From positions 682,001 through 746,000 of the forward strand of contig JBBCXB010000001.1 in the NCBI GenBank assembly GCA_037145635.1: DNA of 64,000 bases. The letters run 5' to 3'. The notes under the pieces were generated by a model. That model did not search any database and had not been told where the DNA came from. It saw only the letters and a program-made list of their open reading frames with translations. The translations under genes and the position numbers were made by a program. This document shows, piece by piece, positions 1 to 9,254 of the stretch. The stretch is from JAATFS01 sp037145635 (GTDB lineage Bacteria > Pseudomonadota > Gammaproteobacteria > Xanthomonadales > Xanthomonadaceae). The stretch's first letter is position 1, and each line of letters opens with the position of its first letter.

Positions 1-1
1 G

Positions 2-346
2 CGTGCCTGGGCCTACGGCCAGGAACGGTTTCGGCTGAAGCTGCAGCACCTGCCGGACGGAGGGTTGCGGCTGCATGCGGTCAAGACCGGGACCGTCACC
101 AACGCCGCGGCGCAGGCCGACCCGCACGCTGAATTCAGCACCGAGGCCGATCGCGCCTCGAACCTGCAGGCGCTGGCGCCGGTCGGCAGCTGGAGCGAAC
201 TGGTGATCTCGGCGCAGGCGCGCCAACCCGCGCTCGACGCCGCGATGTCGGTGGCGGGCTGGGAATCGATGGACCACCGCTCGCATGCGACGATCGGCGA
301 GGTGCGCACGCAGCTGGGCGGCTGTTCGGAAGCGGACGCGCGCTAG
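2..346 (+). CDS. C-terminal part of an unknown protein (5' truncated by window edge)
   Basis: The frame is open from base 2 and ends at a TAG at 344-346, so this is the last ~114 residues of a gene that begins before the window. The visible part starts RAWAYGQERFRLKLQHLPDG and ends with a charged tail. It has no membrane segment and I recognise no catalytic motif. A TTG at 65 could be an internal start, but the preceding codons read as ordinary protein, so truncation by the window edge is more likely. Function unknown. Confidence 0.5.
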   Translation, partial: RAWAYGQERFRLKLQHLPDGGLRLHAVKTGTVTNAAAQADPHAEFSTEADRASNLQALAPVGSWSELVISAQARQPALDAAMSVAGWESMDHRSHATIGEVRTQLGGCSEADAR

Positions 347-532
347 CCGCCGCACGCCCGGTTGGCGTGCCGGTCGCCGCCGCAGCGCCGGTCGCTATCC
401 TGTCGGGCCAGGCGTCCGGAGCGGGCGTGGCGACGTTGCGCGGCCGGCCCGGTCGTGGCCCGGTGACGGCGCCCGGGCCTCCGCGGCGGCGGCGATCCGC
501 TACCCTGTCCGGCCCTTTCCCGAGTGCGCGCG

Positions 533-2362
533 ATGTTCCGCTGGTTCGAGTCGCTGGTCGATGTCTTCCCGCCGTTGGAGGCCGAGATGCCGCCGCGCCG
601 GGTGTGGCGGTTCTACCTGCACTACCTGCGCCCGCTGTGGCCGGTGCTGCTGGCGACGCTGCTGGCCGGGCTGCTGCTGGCCCTGGTCGAGGTGGCGATG
701 TTCGACTTCCTCGGCCGCATCGTCGACATGGTCGCCGAACGCCCGGGCGCGGACTTCTTCCGCCGCCATGCCGGCGAACTGGCGTGGATGGCGGGCATCA
801 CCCTGCTGGCGCGGCCGCTGCTGGTGGCGTTGCACAACCTGCTGGTGAACCAGGCCATCGTGCCCGGCCTGAGCAACCGCACGCGCTGGCTGATGCACAA
901 CTACGTGGTGCGGCAGAGCCTGGGCTTCTTCCAGAACGACTTCGCCGGGCGCATCGCCAACCGGGTGATGCAGACCGGTACCTCGCTGCGCGAGTCGGCG
1001 GTGCAGATGGTCGACGCGCTGTGGTACATCGTGGTCTACACCGGCAGCGCCCTGTTCCTGTTCGCGCAGGCCGATCCCTGGCTGATGGCGCCGCTGCTGG
1101 CGTGGCTGGGGGTGTATGTCGGGTTGATGGGCTACTTCGTGCCGCGCATGAAGACCCGCGCCTGGATCGCCTCGGACGCGCGTTCGCAGGCCGCCGGGCG
1201 CATCGTCGACGGCTACACCAACATCGCCACGCTCAAGCTGTTCGCGCACGCGCGCCGCGAGGAGGCCTACGTGCGCGAGGCGATCGAGGAACTGGCGGTC
1301 AAGCACCGCGGGCAGACCCGCATCACCACCGCGATGGACACCTCGATCGCGATCGCCAACGGCTTCCTGATCGTGGGCACCTGCGCGCTGGCGCTGTGGC
1401 TGTGGAACCAGGGCAGCATCAGCGTGGGCGCGATCACCCTGGCCACCGGCCTGGTGATCCGCATCCACAACATGTCCGGCTGGATCATGTGGACGGTCAA
1501 CGGCATCTTCGAGGACATCGGCGCGGTGCAGGACGGCATGCAGACCATCGCGCAGCCCACCGCGGTGCGCGACGCGCCCGCCGCGGTGCCGCTGCGGGTG
1601 CTGCGCGGCGACGTGCACTTCGAAGGCATCCACTTCCACTACGGCAAGCGCGGCGGGATCATCGCCGGGCTCGACCTGCGGGTGCGTCCGGGCGAGAAGA
1701 TCGGCCTGGTGGGCCCGTCCGGCGCCGGCAAGTCCACCCTGGTCAACGTGCTGCTGCGGCTGTACGACCTGGAGCAGGGGCGCATCCTGATCGACGGCCA
1801 GGACATCGCCGGCGTCACCCAGGAGAGCCTGCGCGGACAGATCGGGCTGGTGACCCAGGACACCTCGCTGCTGCATCGCTCGATCCGCGACAACCTGCTG
1901 TACGGACGGCCCGAAGCCAGCGAGGCGCAGCTGCGCGAGGCGGTGCGCAAGGCGCGCGCGGACGCCTTCATCGAGCAGCTGGTGGACGGCGAGGGCCGCC
2001 AGGGCTACGACGCGCATGTCGGCGAGCGCGGGGTCAAGCTCTCCGGCGGCCAGCGCCAGCGCGTGGCGATCGCCCGTGTGCTGCTCAAGGACGCGCCGAT
2101 CCTGGTGCTGGACGAAGCCACCTCGGCGCTGGACTCGGAAGTGGAGGCCGCGATCCAGGACAACCTGGATGCCCTGATGTCGGGCAAGACGGTGATCGCG
2201 ATCGCGCACCGGCTCTCGACCATCGCGCGGATGGACCGGCTGGTGGTGATGGACCGCGGGGCGATCGTGGAGACCGGCACGCATGCCGAGTTGATCGCGC
2301 GCGGCGGCCTGTACGCGCGGCTGTGGGCGCGCCAGACCGGCGGGTTCGTCGCGGCCGAATGA
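533..2362 (+). CDS. ABC exporter, fused permease and ATPase
   Basis: This is a 609-residue half-transporter that would dimerise in the inner membrane and export an unknown, probably lipidic or hydrophobic, substrate. The N-terminal ~320 residues carry about six hydrophobic helices (first near residues 35-55). The C-terminal ATPase has Walker A GPSGAGKST (394-402), signature LSGGQ (503-507), Walker B LVLDE (524-528) and the H-loop histidine at 559, all intact. ATG 533 is preferred over the in-frame GTG at 524 because the conserved N-terminus begins MFRWFESLVDVFPP. It is convergent with the DUF885 gene and has no obvious partner. The fold is certain; the substrate cannot be read from the sequence. 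Confidence 0.9.
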   Translation: MFRWFESLVDVFPPLEAEMPPRRVWRFYLHYLRPLWPVLLATLLAGLLLALVEVAMFDFLGRIVDMVAERPGADFFRRHAGELAWMAGITLLARPLLVALHNLLVNQAIVPGLSNRTRWLMHNYVVRQSLGFFQNDFAGRIANRVMQTGTSLRESAVQMVDALWYIVVYTGSALFLFAQADPWLMAPLLAWLGVYVGLMGYFVPRMKTRAWIASDARSQAAGRIVDGYTNIATLKLFAHARREEAYVREAIEELAVKHRGQTRITTAMDTSIAIANGFLIVGTCALALWLWNQGSISVGAITLATGLVIRIHNMSGWIMWTVNGIFEDIGAVQDGMQTIAQPTAVRDAPAAVPLRVLRGDVHFEGIHFHYGKRGGIIAGLDLRVRPGEKIGLVGPSGAGKSTLVNVLLRLYDLEQGRILIDGQDIAGVTQESLRGQIGLVTQDTSLLHRSIRDNLLYGRPEASEAQLREAVRKARADAFIEQLVDGEGRQGYDAHVGERGVKLSGGQRQRVAIARVLLKDAPILVLDEATSALDSEVEAAIQDNLDALMSGKTVIAIAHRLSTIARMDRLVVMDRGAIVETGTHAELIARGGLYARLWARQTGGFVAAE

Positions 2363-2425
2363 AGCCTCGCGGGTGCCGCCCGGCGGCGGTGCCGGCCGCA
2401 GCCATGGCCGGTCCGCGCGAACGGC

Positions 2426-2457
2426 GTGCCGGCACGGGCCTCCCCGCGCCGGCACGC
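2426..2457. terminator. Possible bidirectional terminator hairpin
   Basis: A 9-bp perfect inverted repeat CGTGCCGGC/GCCGGCACG (2426-2434 and 2449-2457) with a 14-nt loop lies between the convergent ABC exporter and DUF885 genes. There is no clear T-run, so this is a modest call. Confidence 0.4.
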
Positions 2458-2465
2458 TGCCGGGG

Positions 2466-4271
2466 TCACTGGATCGGCTGGTCCAGCATCAGCTCGCGCA
2501 CGAAGCGCACCGGCGGGGCGCCGTAGGACAGCACCTGGTCGTGGTAGGCCTTGAGGTCGAACCGGTCGCCGAGCTTGGCCTGCACCGCCTTGCGCGTGTC
2601 CAGGTGCTCCTGCACGCCGACGAAGTAGGTCGGCAGCTGCGCCGAGGACAGCTGCGCGCGCACCCACTTGCCCGAGGCCTCGCTCTCCTGCTGGAAGGCA
2701 TCGTGGGTCATCAGCCGCATCGCCCGGTCGCGGTCCCAGCCGTCCACGTGCACGCCCTGGTCGAGGATCGCGTTGGCGATGGTGCGCAGGTAGAACTTCA
2801 GCTGCACCAGGTGGAACAGCGGATCGTTGTCCAGGTAGCCCTGCTCCTGCATCATCCGCTCGGTGTAGACCGCCCAGCCCTCGGCGAACATGCCCGAGCG
2901 CAGCACCGCGCGCAGCGTCGACGGGAACTTGGACGAGTGCCAGCCCTCCAGGTAGTGGCCGGGCGTGCCCTCGTGGATGCTCAGCAGGTGGATCATGCGG
3001 CTGTTGTACTCGCGCAGGAACGAATCCACCTGCTGGTCGTTCCAGTCGTCGGGGATCGGCGACACCGCGTAGAAGGTCTTCAGCTTCTTGTCCAGCGGGC
3101 CGGGCGAGTCGCAGTAGGCCACCGCCACCCCGCGCTGGAACTCCGGCATCAGGATGATGTCCACCGGCGAATCCGGCAGCGTCATCAGGTCCTTCTGCTT
3201 CACGAAGGCGGTGGACTGCGCCAGCGCGGCCTTGGCATCGTCAACCACCTTGTCGCGCGCCGGCTTGTCGGCATAGGCCAGTTCCAGCGCCGCCTCGATC
3301 GCGGCCTGCTGCTGGTCGTCGCTGGGCGTGTCCGGCAGCGCCGGCGCGCCGGGCTTGTCCTTGAGCACGCCGCGGGCGATGCCGTACATCTCCGTGCGCA
3401 CGCGCTTGAGTTCGGACTCGGCACGTTGCTTGATGTCGGCGCGCGACAGCGACGACAGCAGCGCGAACCTGAGCTTCTGGTCGTACTTCTCCGCGCCGAT
3501 GCGGAAGTCGCCCCGGGCGTTGGGGACCAGGGTGGTGTCCAGCCACTGCTGCTGCTCGGCCACGGCCTTCTTCAGGTGGTCGATCGCGGCCTGCGCGCGC
3601 GCCGCGTCCGGCGGTGCCAGCTCGCCGAGGTGCGGGGCGATGAAGGTGTCGACGATGCTGAGGATGCCCTGGTTCTGCTTGGCCACGGTCTCGGCATGGA
3701 TCTTCGGCACCCGCGCCGGGTCCAGGTTCTCGCGCGCCTGGGCGAACAGCTGCGGGATCTTCTCCATGCGGTCGGTGGCCGACTTCAGGCGTTCGGGCAG
3801 CGGCGCGAACTCGCGCGCCATCAGGCCGTAGATCGCGCTGCCGGCCAGGTTGTTGTAGACCTGCGGGTCCCAGGCCCAGCTCTGCAGCGTTTCGGTGTTC
3901 CACAGGTCCGACTGCAGCTGGTTGCGCAGGATCGCCGCGTCCACCTGGTTCTCGCGCGAGAGCTGGGCCACGTCGATCGCGTCGAGCTCGGCCAGCAGCT
4001 TGCGGCCGGCGTCCACGCCCTTCTGGCGGCCGGCGGCGCTGAGATCGTCGATCTGGCTGTCGTAGCGGTGATCGCCGATCTGGGTGGCGCCGACCGGCGA
4101 CAGCTGCATCCAGGTATCGAGCGCGCGCTTGGACAGGCCCGCGAACCGGGCATCGGCGGCGCTCTGGGCGGGCGCGGCGGCGGCACCGGCTGCGGGAGCG
4201 GTGGGGGATTCGGCCTTCTGGCAGCCGGCGAGGGCGGCGAGCAGGGCGGCGGCGAGCAGGGGCTGGCGCAT
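2466..4271 (-). CDS. DUF885 family lipoprotein, predicted zinc metallopeptidase
   Basis: The product is 601 residues. The start at 4271 gives a lipoprotein signal, MRQPLLAAALLAALAGC, with the lipid-attachment Cys at 17, so it is probably anchored in the periplasm or outer membrane. The family hallmark HEGTPGHYLE (H433, E434, H439) is present, followed by FAEGWAVYTERMM, the usual downstream acidic helix of DUF885/M32-like peptidases. The length matches the family (about 580-610). Longer open frames upstream of 4271 lack signal-like sequence and would run into the neighbouring promoter. It stands alone and is divergent from the DUF4349 gene. The substrate is unknown; family members are thought to act on peptides. 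Confidence 0.85.
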   Translation of the reverse strand: MRQPLLAAALLAALAGCQKAESPTAPAAGAAAAPAQSAADARFAGLSKRALDTWMQLSPVGATQIGDHRYDSQIDDLSAAGRQKGVDAGRKLLAELDAIDVAQLSRENQVDAAILRNQLQSDLWNTETLQSWAWDPQVYNNLAGSAIYGLMAREFAPLPERLKSATDRMEKIPQLFAQARENLDPARVPKIHAETVAKQNQGILSIVDTFIAPHLGELAPPDAARAQAAIDHLKKAVAEQQQWLDTTLVPNARGDFRIGAEKYDQKLRFALLSSLSRADIKQRAESELKRVRTEMYGIARGVLKDKPGAPALPDTPSDDQQQAAIEAALELAYADKPARDKVVDDAKAALAQSTAFVKQKDLMTLPDSPVDIILMPEFQRGVAVAYCDSPGPLDKKLKTFYAVSPIPDDWNDQQVDSFLREYNSRMIHLLSIHEGTPGHYLEGWHSSKFPSTLRAVLRSGMFAEGWAVYTERMMQEQGYLDNDPLFHLVQLKFYLRTIANAILDQGVHVDGWDRDRAMRLMTHDAFQQESEASGKWVRAQLSSAQLPTYFVGVQEHLDTRKAVQAKLGDRFDLKAYHDQVLSYGAPPVRFVRELMLDQPIQ

Positions 4272-4369
4272 CGGTGGGTCCGGTTCGGTCAAACCGACAG
4301 CATAGGGGGCCGGCGCCACGGACGCACATGCCGTTGGATTACCCTGGGCGGCTTTGCGGAGGCTTTGCC

Positions 4370-5368
4370 ATGCCCCAGTGTTCCCCTGGTCGTCCGACCC
4401 CCGACGCGTCCGTCGCCGCCACGCCGGCGACGCCCGAGCGGTGCGCGCGCGTGCAGCGGTCAGCGGCCGCCAGCGCGCGGCCAGCGCCGGCAGGTAGGCG
4501 CCGGGGCGCAATCCCGGACTGCCCTGCGGTCGCCGCCCGGCGCCCCGCCGCGTCCGCGACGCGTGTCCGGGCATGGCGGCGGCTCTGGCGGGGAGTGTGG
4601 CTGCTGCCGGCGCTGCTGGCCGCGTGCTCGGGGCCGCAAGGGCGCGGCGGCGCCTCTGCGGCGGCGCCCGCCGGCAGCGCGACGCTGCAGGCCCCGGCCG
4701 GGACCCTGCTGGCCTACGAACACACCGTAAGGGTGGAGGTGGCGGCCGATCGCATCGGCGCACGCGTGCAGGCCGTGCAGGACGCCTGCCAGCGTGCGCG
4801 CTTCGGCGACTGTGCCGTGCTGGAGGTCATGCGCGAAGGCGGGCGCCATCCCCAGGGCAGCGTGACGCTGCGGGTGGCCCCGGCCGCCATCGAGCCGCTG
4901 ATCGCGCTGGCCGGCGCGCAGGGCGAGATCGCTGCGCGCAGCGTCCGCGCCGAGGACCTGGCGCAGCAGGTGGCCGACAACGGACGCAGCCAGGCCCGCC
5001 TGAGCAAGGAATACGCGCGCCTGCAGGCCCTGCAGCAACGTCCGAACCTGGCGGTGGCCGATCTGCTGGCGGTGGCGCAGCGCCTGGCGGCCATCGAGAC
5101 CGAGCTCGAGCAGGCGGGACAAGAAGCCGCACAGCACCGGCGCCGGCTCGACACGCAGGGGCTGACGATCGGCTTCCAGAGCGATGGAGGCAGCCAGGGC
5201 GCGGGGGCGATCCGCGAGGCGTTCGCGGCCTCGGGCGGCATCGTCGTCGACAGCATCGCGGTTGTGATCCGCGTGCTCGCGGGCCTGCTGCCGGTCGCGG
5301 TACTGGCGCTCGTCGCCGGCGTGCCGCTGCGAGGGTGGTGGCGTCGCCGCCGCCGCAAGGGCGCCTGA
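4370..5368 (+). CDS. DUF4349 domain membrane protein
   Basis: The product is 332 residues. The start at 4370 is supported by GGAGG seven bases upstream. From about residue 90 it follows the DUF4349 pattern: a beta-rich domain (YEHTVRVEVAADRIGARVQAV), a helical, probably coiled-coil stretch (LSKEYARLQALQQ... through LAAIETELEQAGQEA), then one C-terminal transmembrane helix and a basic tail RRRRRKGA. Before the domain, a hydrophobic stretch ending LLAAC looks like a lipobox, but its Cys is at residue 86 of this start, far too deep for a normal signal peptide. Either the Ala/Pro/Arg-rich first ~70 residues are real and the hydrophobic stretch is a membrane anchor, or translation begins later. 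DUF4349 proteins have no assigned reaction. Confidence 0.7.
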   Translation: MPQCSPGRPTPDASVAATPATPERCARVQRSAAASARPAPAGRRRGAIPDCPAVAARRPAASATRVRAWRRLWRGVWLLPALLAACSGPQGRGGASAAAPAGSATLQAPAGTLLAYEHTVRVEVAADRIGARVQAVQDACQRARFGDCAVLEVMREGGRHPQGSVTLRVAPAAIEPLIALAGAQGEIAARSVRAEDLAQQVADNGRSQARLSKEYARLQALQQRPNLAVADLLAVAQRLAAIETELEQAGQEAAQHRRRLDTQGLTIGFQSDGGSQGAGAIREAFAASGGIVVDSIAVVIRVLAGLLPVAVLALVAGVPLRGWWRRRRRKGA

Positions 5369-5437
5369 GCGGAACAGCGCGCCCGGCCGATCCCGGGCGC
5401 GGTCATCGCGTCCGGGCGAGGGGACGCCGGACGGGAC

Positions 5438-5731
5438 TCAGCCTTCGTCCTGTTCAAACTCCACGAACACTTCCAGGTCGCGCGCCAGCGCCTGCACGGC
5501 ATCGCGCACCTTCTGCGCGGTGGCTTCGTTGCCGGCCTCGACCTCGATCTCGTGCGTGCCCGGGCCCTCGTCGTCGGACAGGCCCGCGGAGCTGGAATCG
5601 TCGTCGTCCAGGTGCGGCATCAGGTCGTCGACTTCCTCGACATGCTCGATGCCTTCCACGCTCAGCAACAGGTTGCTGATGGCACGGGCATCGTCTTCGG
5701 TTCCGGTGATTCGCAGGCGCAGGGTAGGCAT
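5438..5731 (-). CDS. Small acidic conserved protein, ACT-like fold suspected
   Basis: The product is 97 residues. ATG at 5731 is preceded by AAGGAGACC, a good ribosome binding site. The first ~40 residues (TLRLRITGTEDDARAISNLL then SVEGIEHVEEV) have the strand-helix-strand look of small ACT/ferredoxin-like regulatory domains. The middle is strongly acidic (HLDDDDSSS), and the second half repeats a beta-alpha-beta pattern (THEIEVEAGNEATAQKVRDA). There is no signal peptide, so it is cytosolic. I do not recognise a named family and the fold suggestion is inference. Confidence 0.7.
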   Translation of the reverse strand: MPTLRLRITGTEDDARAISNLLLSVEGIEHVEEVDDLMPHLDDDDSSSAGLSDDEGPGTHEIEVEAGNEATAQKVRDAVQALARDLEVFVEFEQDEG

Positions 5732-5927
5732 CAAAGGTCTCCTTCAAGACAGGCGTTCAGCCTAGACAGCGGCGAGGCAAAACCGGGTGACGACGCCGGT
5801 GCGCGGCGCGGCCGTGCGCCGGCATCGGCCCGGCGGTCGACCCGGCCCACGGACACCGGCGGTGGATCCAACCCACGGACACCGGCAGGCGACCACGCGC
5901 GGGGCGGCGGCGTGGCCGGCGCAGGGC
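5732..5927. other. Short intergenic region with a 15-bp direct repeat
   Basis: The gap between two minus-strand genes contains the 15-mer CCCACGGACACCGGC twice (5846-5860 and 5872-5886). I see no gene or clear promoter in it. Confidence 0.4.
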
Positions 5928-6893
5928 TTAGGCCGGGCGCGTGCGCGGCGACGGCGCGGATGCCGCCGGCAGGCCCACCAGGTCGGCCGGCAGCGCCGGC
6001 AGCGGCGTACGCTCGTCCAGCGCCTCGCGCTTGAGCCAGTCGATGAACGCGGTGGCGGCCGGGCTCGGCGGCCGGTGCGTGGGATGCACGATGTAGTACG
6101 AGTAACGCGCCTTGAGCGCGGGCCCGGGCAGGCGCACCAGTTCGTAACGCTGCAGGTAGGGCTGGGCGATGTGCTTGCGCGCCAGCACCGCGCCGATGCC
6201 GTAGACCGCGGCGCGCATCGCATCGGTGCTGTCGTTGAACGTGTGCATCGGCGGCAGGTGCAGCCCGCGCACGTGCGCGGCACGGAACCAGTCGCGCCAG
6301 CCCTGCGGCGACATGTCGGTGAGCAGCGGCAGGGCGGCGATCTGCTCGGGGCGGCGCAGCGTCGCCAGCTGCGGCAGCGCCGGCGAGGCGACCGGGAACA
6401 GCTCGTCGTCCATCAGGTGGTGCGAGGTCAGGCCGGGCCAGTGGCCCTGGCCGTAGCGGATACCGATCTCCGGGCCGCCGTCCTCGAAGCGCGAGAACGC
6501 CGAGTCGGTCTGGATCTCGCAGCGCACGTGCGGATGCGCGTGGCAGAAGCGCGGCAGCCGCGGCAGCAGCCAGCAGTACGACAGCGAGCGCAGCGTGGTG
6601 ATGCGCAGCGGCGCGGTGTCGGCCTGCGGGTGCAGGTTGCCGGCGACGGCGGCGATGTCGGCCAGCGCCGCGCTCGCGGCATCGGCGAGCTGGCGGCCCT
6701 CGGCGGTGAGCTTGACGCCGCGCGCGTGGCGCTGGAACAGCACGGTACCCAGCAGCGCCTCCAGCTTGCGCACGTGGTGGCTGACCGCGCTGGCGGTCAG
6801 GTGCAGCTCCTCGGCGGCATGGGCGAAGTTCTGGTGGCGTGCGGCGGCGGCGAACACGCCGAGCGCGGGCAGCAGGGTGGGGCGCAGGTTCAT
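5928..6893 (-). CDS. LysR family transcriptional regulator (GcvA-like)
   Basis: The product is 321 residues. The N-terminal winged helix-turn-helix (about residues 7-65) contains the LysR recognition region HAAEELHLTASAVSHHVRKL, and a substrate-binding domain follows from about residue 95. The style (LPALGVFAAAARHQNFAHAA) resembles the GcvA/AmpR branch. It is transcribed divergently from an EamA transporter with a 191-bp shared upstream region. This is the classic arrangement in which the regulator controls the neighbouring gene and itself. The inducer is unknown. Confidence 0.9.
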   Translation of the reverse strand: MNLRPTLLPALGVFAAAARHQNFAHAAEELHLTASAVSHHVRKLEALLGTVLFQRHARGVKLTAEGRQLADAASAALADIAAVAGNLHPQADTAPLRITTLRSLSYCWLLPRLPRFCHAHPHVRCEIQTDSAFSRFEDGGPEIGIRYGQGHWPGLTSHHLMDDELFPVASPALPQLATLRRPEQIAALPLLTDMSPQGWRDWFRAAHVRGLHLPPMHTFNDSTDAMRAAVYGIGAVLARKHIAQPYLQRYELVRLPGPALKARYSYYIVHPTHRPPSPAATAFIDWLKREALDERTPLPALPADLVGLPAASAPSPRTRPA

Positions 6894-7084
6894 CGAGGCA
6901 TGAGCGATATTTGTGGCTTGCCCCGATACTACGCGCTTGTGAAGCCGGCGCCGGCGGCCGATGCTCGGCGCTCCTCCCCTTGTGCCGCCACCATGTGCAT
7001 CGCCTCCCGGTTGTCTTCCCTGGCCTCGGCCGTCGCGAGCGGATCGCCGGATTCGCGGCCGGCGAGTGCCACGGGAGGGCGCGC
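6894..7084. promoter_or_regulatory. Divergent LysR/EamA control region
   Basis: This 191-bp region between the divergent genes must hold both promoters and, by family rule, the LysR operator. The first ~50 bases upstream of the LysR gene are distinctly A/T richer than the surroundings. I cannot pick out one T-N11-A site with confidence. A GGGAGG ribosome binding site sits just before the EamA ATG. Confidence 0.45.
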
Positions 7085-7981
7085 ATGAGCGTGCGTGGGG
7101 CCCTCCCCGGCGCGGTCGCCGGCCCCGCCGCCCGGGACTGGCGCACGCCGCTGGAACTGGGGTTCCTGGGCGTGGTCTGGGGCTGCTCGTTCCTGTTCAT
7201 GCGCGTGGCCGCGCCGCACTTCGGTCCCTATGCACTGGTGGAGCTGCGCCTGGCGCTGGGCGCGGCGGTGCTGCTGCCGTTCCTGTGGCTGGCGCGCGCG
7301 CGGTTCCCGCTGCGGCGCTGGCCGGCGCTGGCCGCGATCGGGGTACTGAACTCGGCGCTGCCGTTCCTGCTGTTCGCCTGGGCGGCGCAGCGCGCGCCGG
7401 CGGCGATCGGCGCGATCTGCAACGCGATGACGGTGCTGTTCACCGCACTGGTCGCCTTCCTGTTCTTCGGCGAGCGCATCGGCACGCGGCGGACCTGCGC
7501 GCTGCTGGTGGGCTTCGTCGGCGTGCTGGTGCTGGCCACCGGCAAGTCCGGAGGGCTGAGCGTGGGCCCGGCCGCCTTCGCCGGCGCCACCGCGTCGCTG
7601 CTGTACGGGGTGGGCTACAACCTGGTGAAGCGCCACATGGGCGACCTGCCGCCGGCGGCCTCGGCGGCCTCGACGCTGGGCTGCAGCGCGCTGCTGCTGG
7701 CCCCGGTGGCGTGGCTGCACTGGCCCGCCGTGCCGGTGCCCGCGGCGGCCTGGGCCTGCGCCACGGCGCTGGGCGTGGTCTGCACCGGGCTGGCCTACCT
7801 GATGTACTACCGACTGATCCAGCGCATCGGCCCGGGGCGCGCCTCCACGGTGACCTACCTGATCCCGGTGTTCGGCGCGCTGCTGGCCTGGACCTTCCTC
7901 GACGAACCGCTGACCTGGACGATGGGCCTGGCCGGTGCGCTGATCCTCGGCAGCGTGGCCTTCAGCCAGCGCGCGCGCTAA
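7085..7981 (+). CDS. EamA/DMT superfamily transporter
   Basis: The product is 298 residues, an inner-membrane protein with about ten hydrophobic helices in two EamA repeats. The first contains FLGVVWGCSFLFMRVAAPHF and the second ends LIPVFGALLAWTFLDEPLTW, the usual last two helices of the family. Related proteins export amino acids or other small metabolites, but the substrate cannot be inferred here. The start is supported by GGGAGG six bases upstream. It is probably regulated by the divergent LysR protein. Confidence 0.88.
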   Translation: MSVRGALPGAVAGPAARDWRTPLELGFLGVVWGCSFLFMRVAAPHFGPYALVELRLALGAAVLLPFLWLARARFPLRRWPALAAIGVLNSALPFLLFAWAAQRAPAAIGAICNAMTVLFTALVAFLFFGERIGTRRTCALLVGFVGVLVLATGKSGGLSVGPAAFAGATASLLYGVGYNLVKRHMGDLPPAASAASTLGCSALLLAPVAWLHWPAVPVPAAAWACATALGVVCTGLAYLMYYRLIQRIGPGRASTVTYLIPVFGALLAWTFLDEPLTWTMGLAGALILGSVAFSQRAR

Positions 7982-8163
7982 CGGCCGGGTCGGCGCGCGG
8001 CCGCGGCCGCCGCGGCCCACCGGCTGTAGTGCAGCGTACCGTGCGGCCTCCCGGCGCGTCGCTGCCCCGGCTTCGGAAGGCGGACGCCGGGTCGTCCTGC
8101 GCTCCTGCGCGCGGCTGGGGACCGGTTGCGATCCACGCGAGTCCGCTCGTGGCCGCAGTGCGC

Positions 8164-9075
8164 TCAGCCCTGCGGCGGCGTGCGCACCGGCAGCGGCACG
8201 TTGCACAGGTCGATGTGCCCGGCCGGGCGCTTGTAGAAGTCGTCGAGGCGGTTGCGGCGCGCCTCGACCACGTCGCGGAAGCTGCCGCTGTCGGTACGCA
8301 GCACCTGCAGCGGCGTGCGTGCCGCTTCCGGCAACGCGCTGGCCAGCGTCACTGCGCGGATCGGCGTGCGCTGCGCCGACTGCGGGTAGAAGCCCATCGG
8401 CTCCGGGCCGCGCGGAATCACGCTCAGCAGCTCCATGCCCCTGACCACGCGCCCGACCACGGTGAGGTTGCGGTCCAGCTGGCGCGGCGACTGCCCGGTC
8501 ACCACGTACAGTTCGGCGCCGAGGCTGCTGTCCTCGGCATTGTTGCGGCCGGCACCGAGCGTGCCGTAGCAGTGCGCCAGCCAGGTGGTGCCGGCCTTGG
8601 GGTCGCGTGCGACCGGGAAGCCCTCGACGAAGCCGGCCTGCGCCGCCCAGCCGTCGCCATCGGGCAGGGGCTCGAACGCCAGCCCGGCCGACGGCCGCTC
8701 GAACTCCGCCGGCAGGTGGGTCTTCGCCGAGCCCAGCGACTTCGCCTGGCCGGGCGTCTCGCCGTCGGGGTCGCCGAACTGCACCACGAAGTTGTCCTGC
8801 GAGCGGTAGATGCTCAGCCCGTCCCAGAAGTGCTCGCGCGCCAGCGTGCGGATGTTGGCCACGTGCTGCGGCGCGAACGCGGGCGCCAGCTCGATGATCA
8901 CGCGTCCGCTGTCCAGTTCCAGGTACAGCGTGTCGGCCGGGTCCAGCGTGCGCCAGTCGCCGGCGGGCGCGGCCTCCAGGATCTGCTGCGGGCTGCGGTA
9001 GGGCGTGGCGGCGGAGGCGCCGGCCGGCAGCAGCGAGGCCAGCAGGCAGGCGAGCAGGGCGGGGCGCACGGTCAT
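8164..9075 (-). CDS. Periplasmic peptidylprolyl isomerase, cyclophilin type
   Basis: The product is 303 residues with a Sec signal peptide (MTVRPALLACLLASLLPAGASA). The cyclophilin barrel follows: LYLELDSGRVIIELAPAFAP, HVANIRTLAREHFWDGLSIY, FVVQFGDPDG. A long insertion sits in the middle and the C-terminal half contains VVGRVVRGMELL. The canonical catalytic FHR is replaced by IYR, so activity may be low or altered. It is longer than the ~160-190-residue single-domain PpiA-type enzymes. Expected role: proline isomerisation during periplasmic folding. Monocistronic. Confidence 0.85.
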   Translation of the reverse strand: MTVRPALLACLLASLLPAGASAATPYRSPQQILEAAPAGDWRTLDPADTLYLELDSGRVIIELAPAFAPQHVANIRTLAREHFWDGLSIYRSQDNFVVQFGDPDGETPGQAKSLGSAKTHLPAEFERPSAGLAFEPLPDGDGWAAQAGFVEGFPVARDPKAGTTWLAHCYGTLGAGRNNAEDSSLGAELYVVTGQSPRQLDRNLTVVGRVVRGMELLSVIPRGPEPMGFYPQSAQRTPIRAVTLASALPEAARTPLQVLRTDSGSFRDVVEARRNRLDDFYKRPAGHIDLCNVPLPVRTPPQG

Positions 9076-9254
9076 GAGGCGGGACTCCGGGAAGGTCCGG
9101 CGATTCTGGCCGGGTTGCGCGCCGGCTGCCAGCGTGGCGCCCCGCTGCGGATACGTGTCGGACGGCACACGCCGAGGGTGAACGCCATGCCGATCCTTGC
9201 GCGGTCTTCACCTCGCATGCATTACATGACAGTCATCGACTGCAGGAGGCGGAG

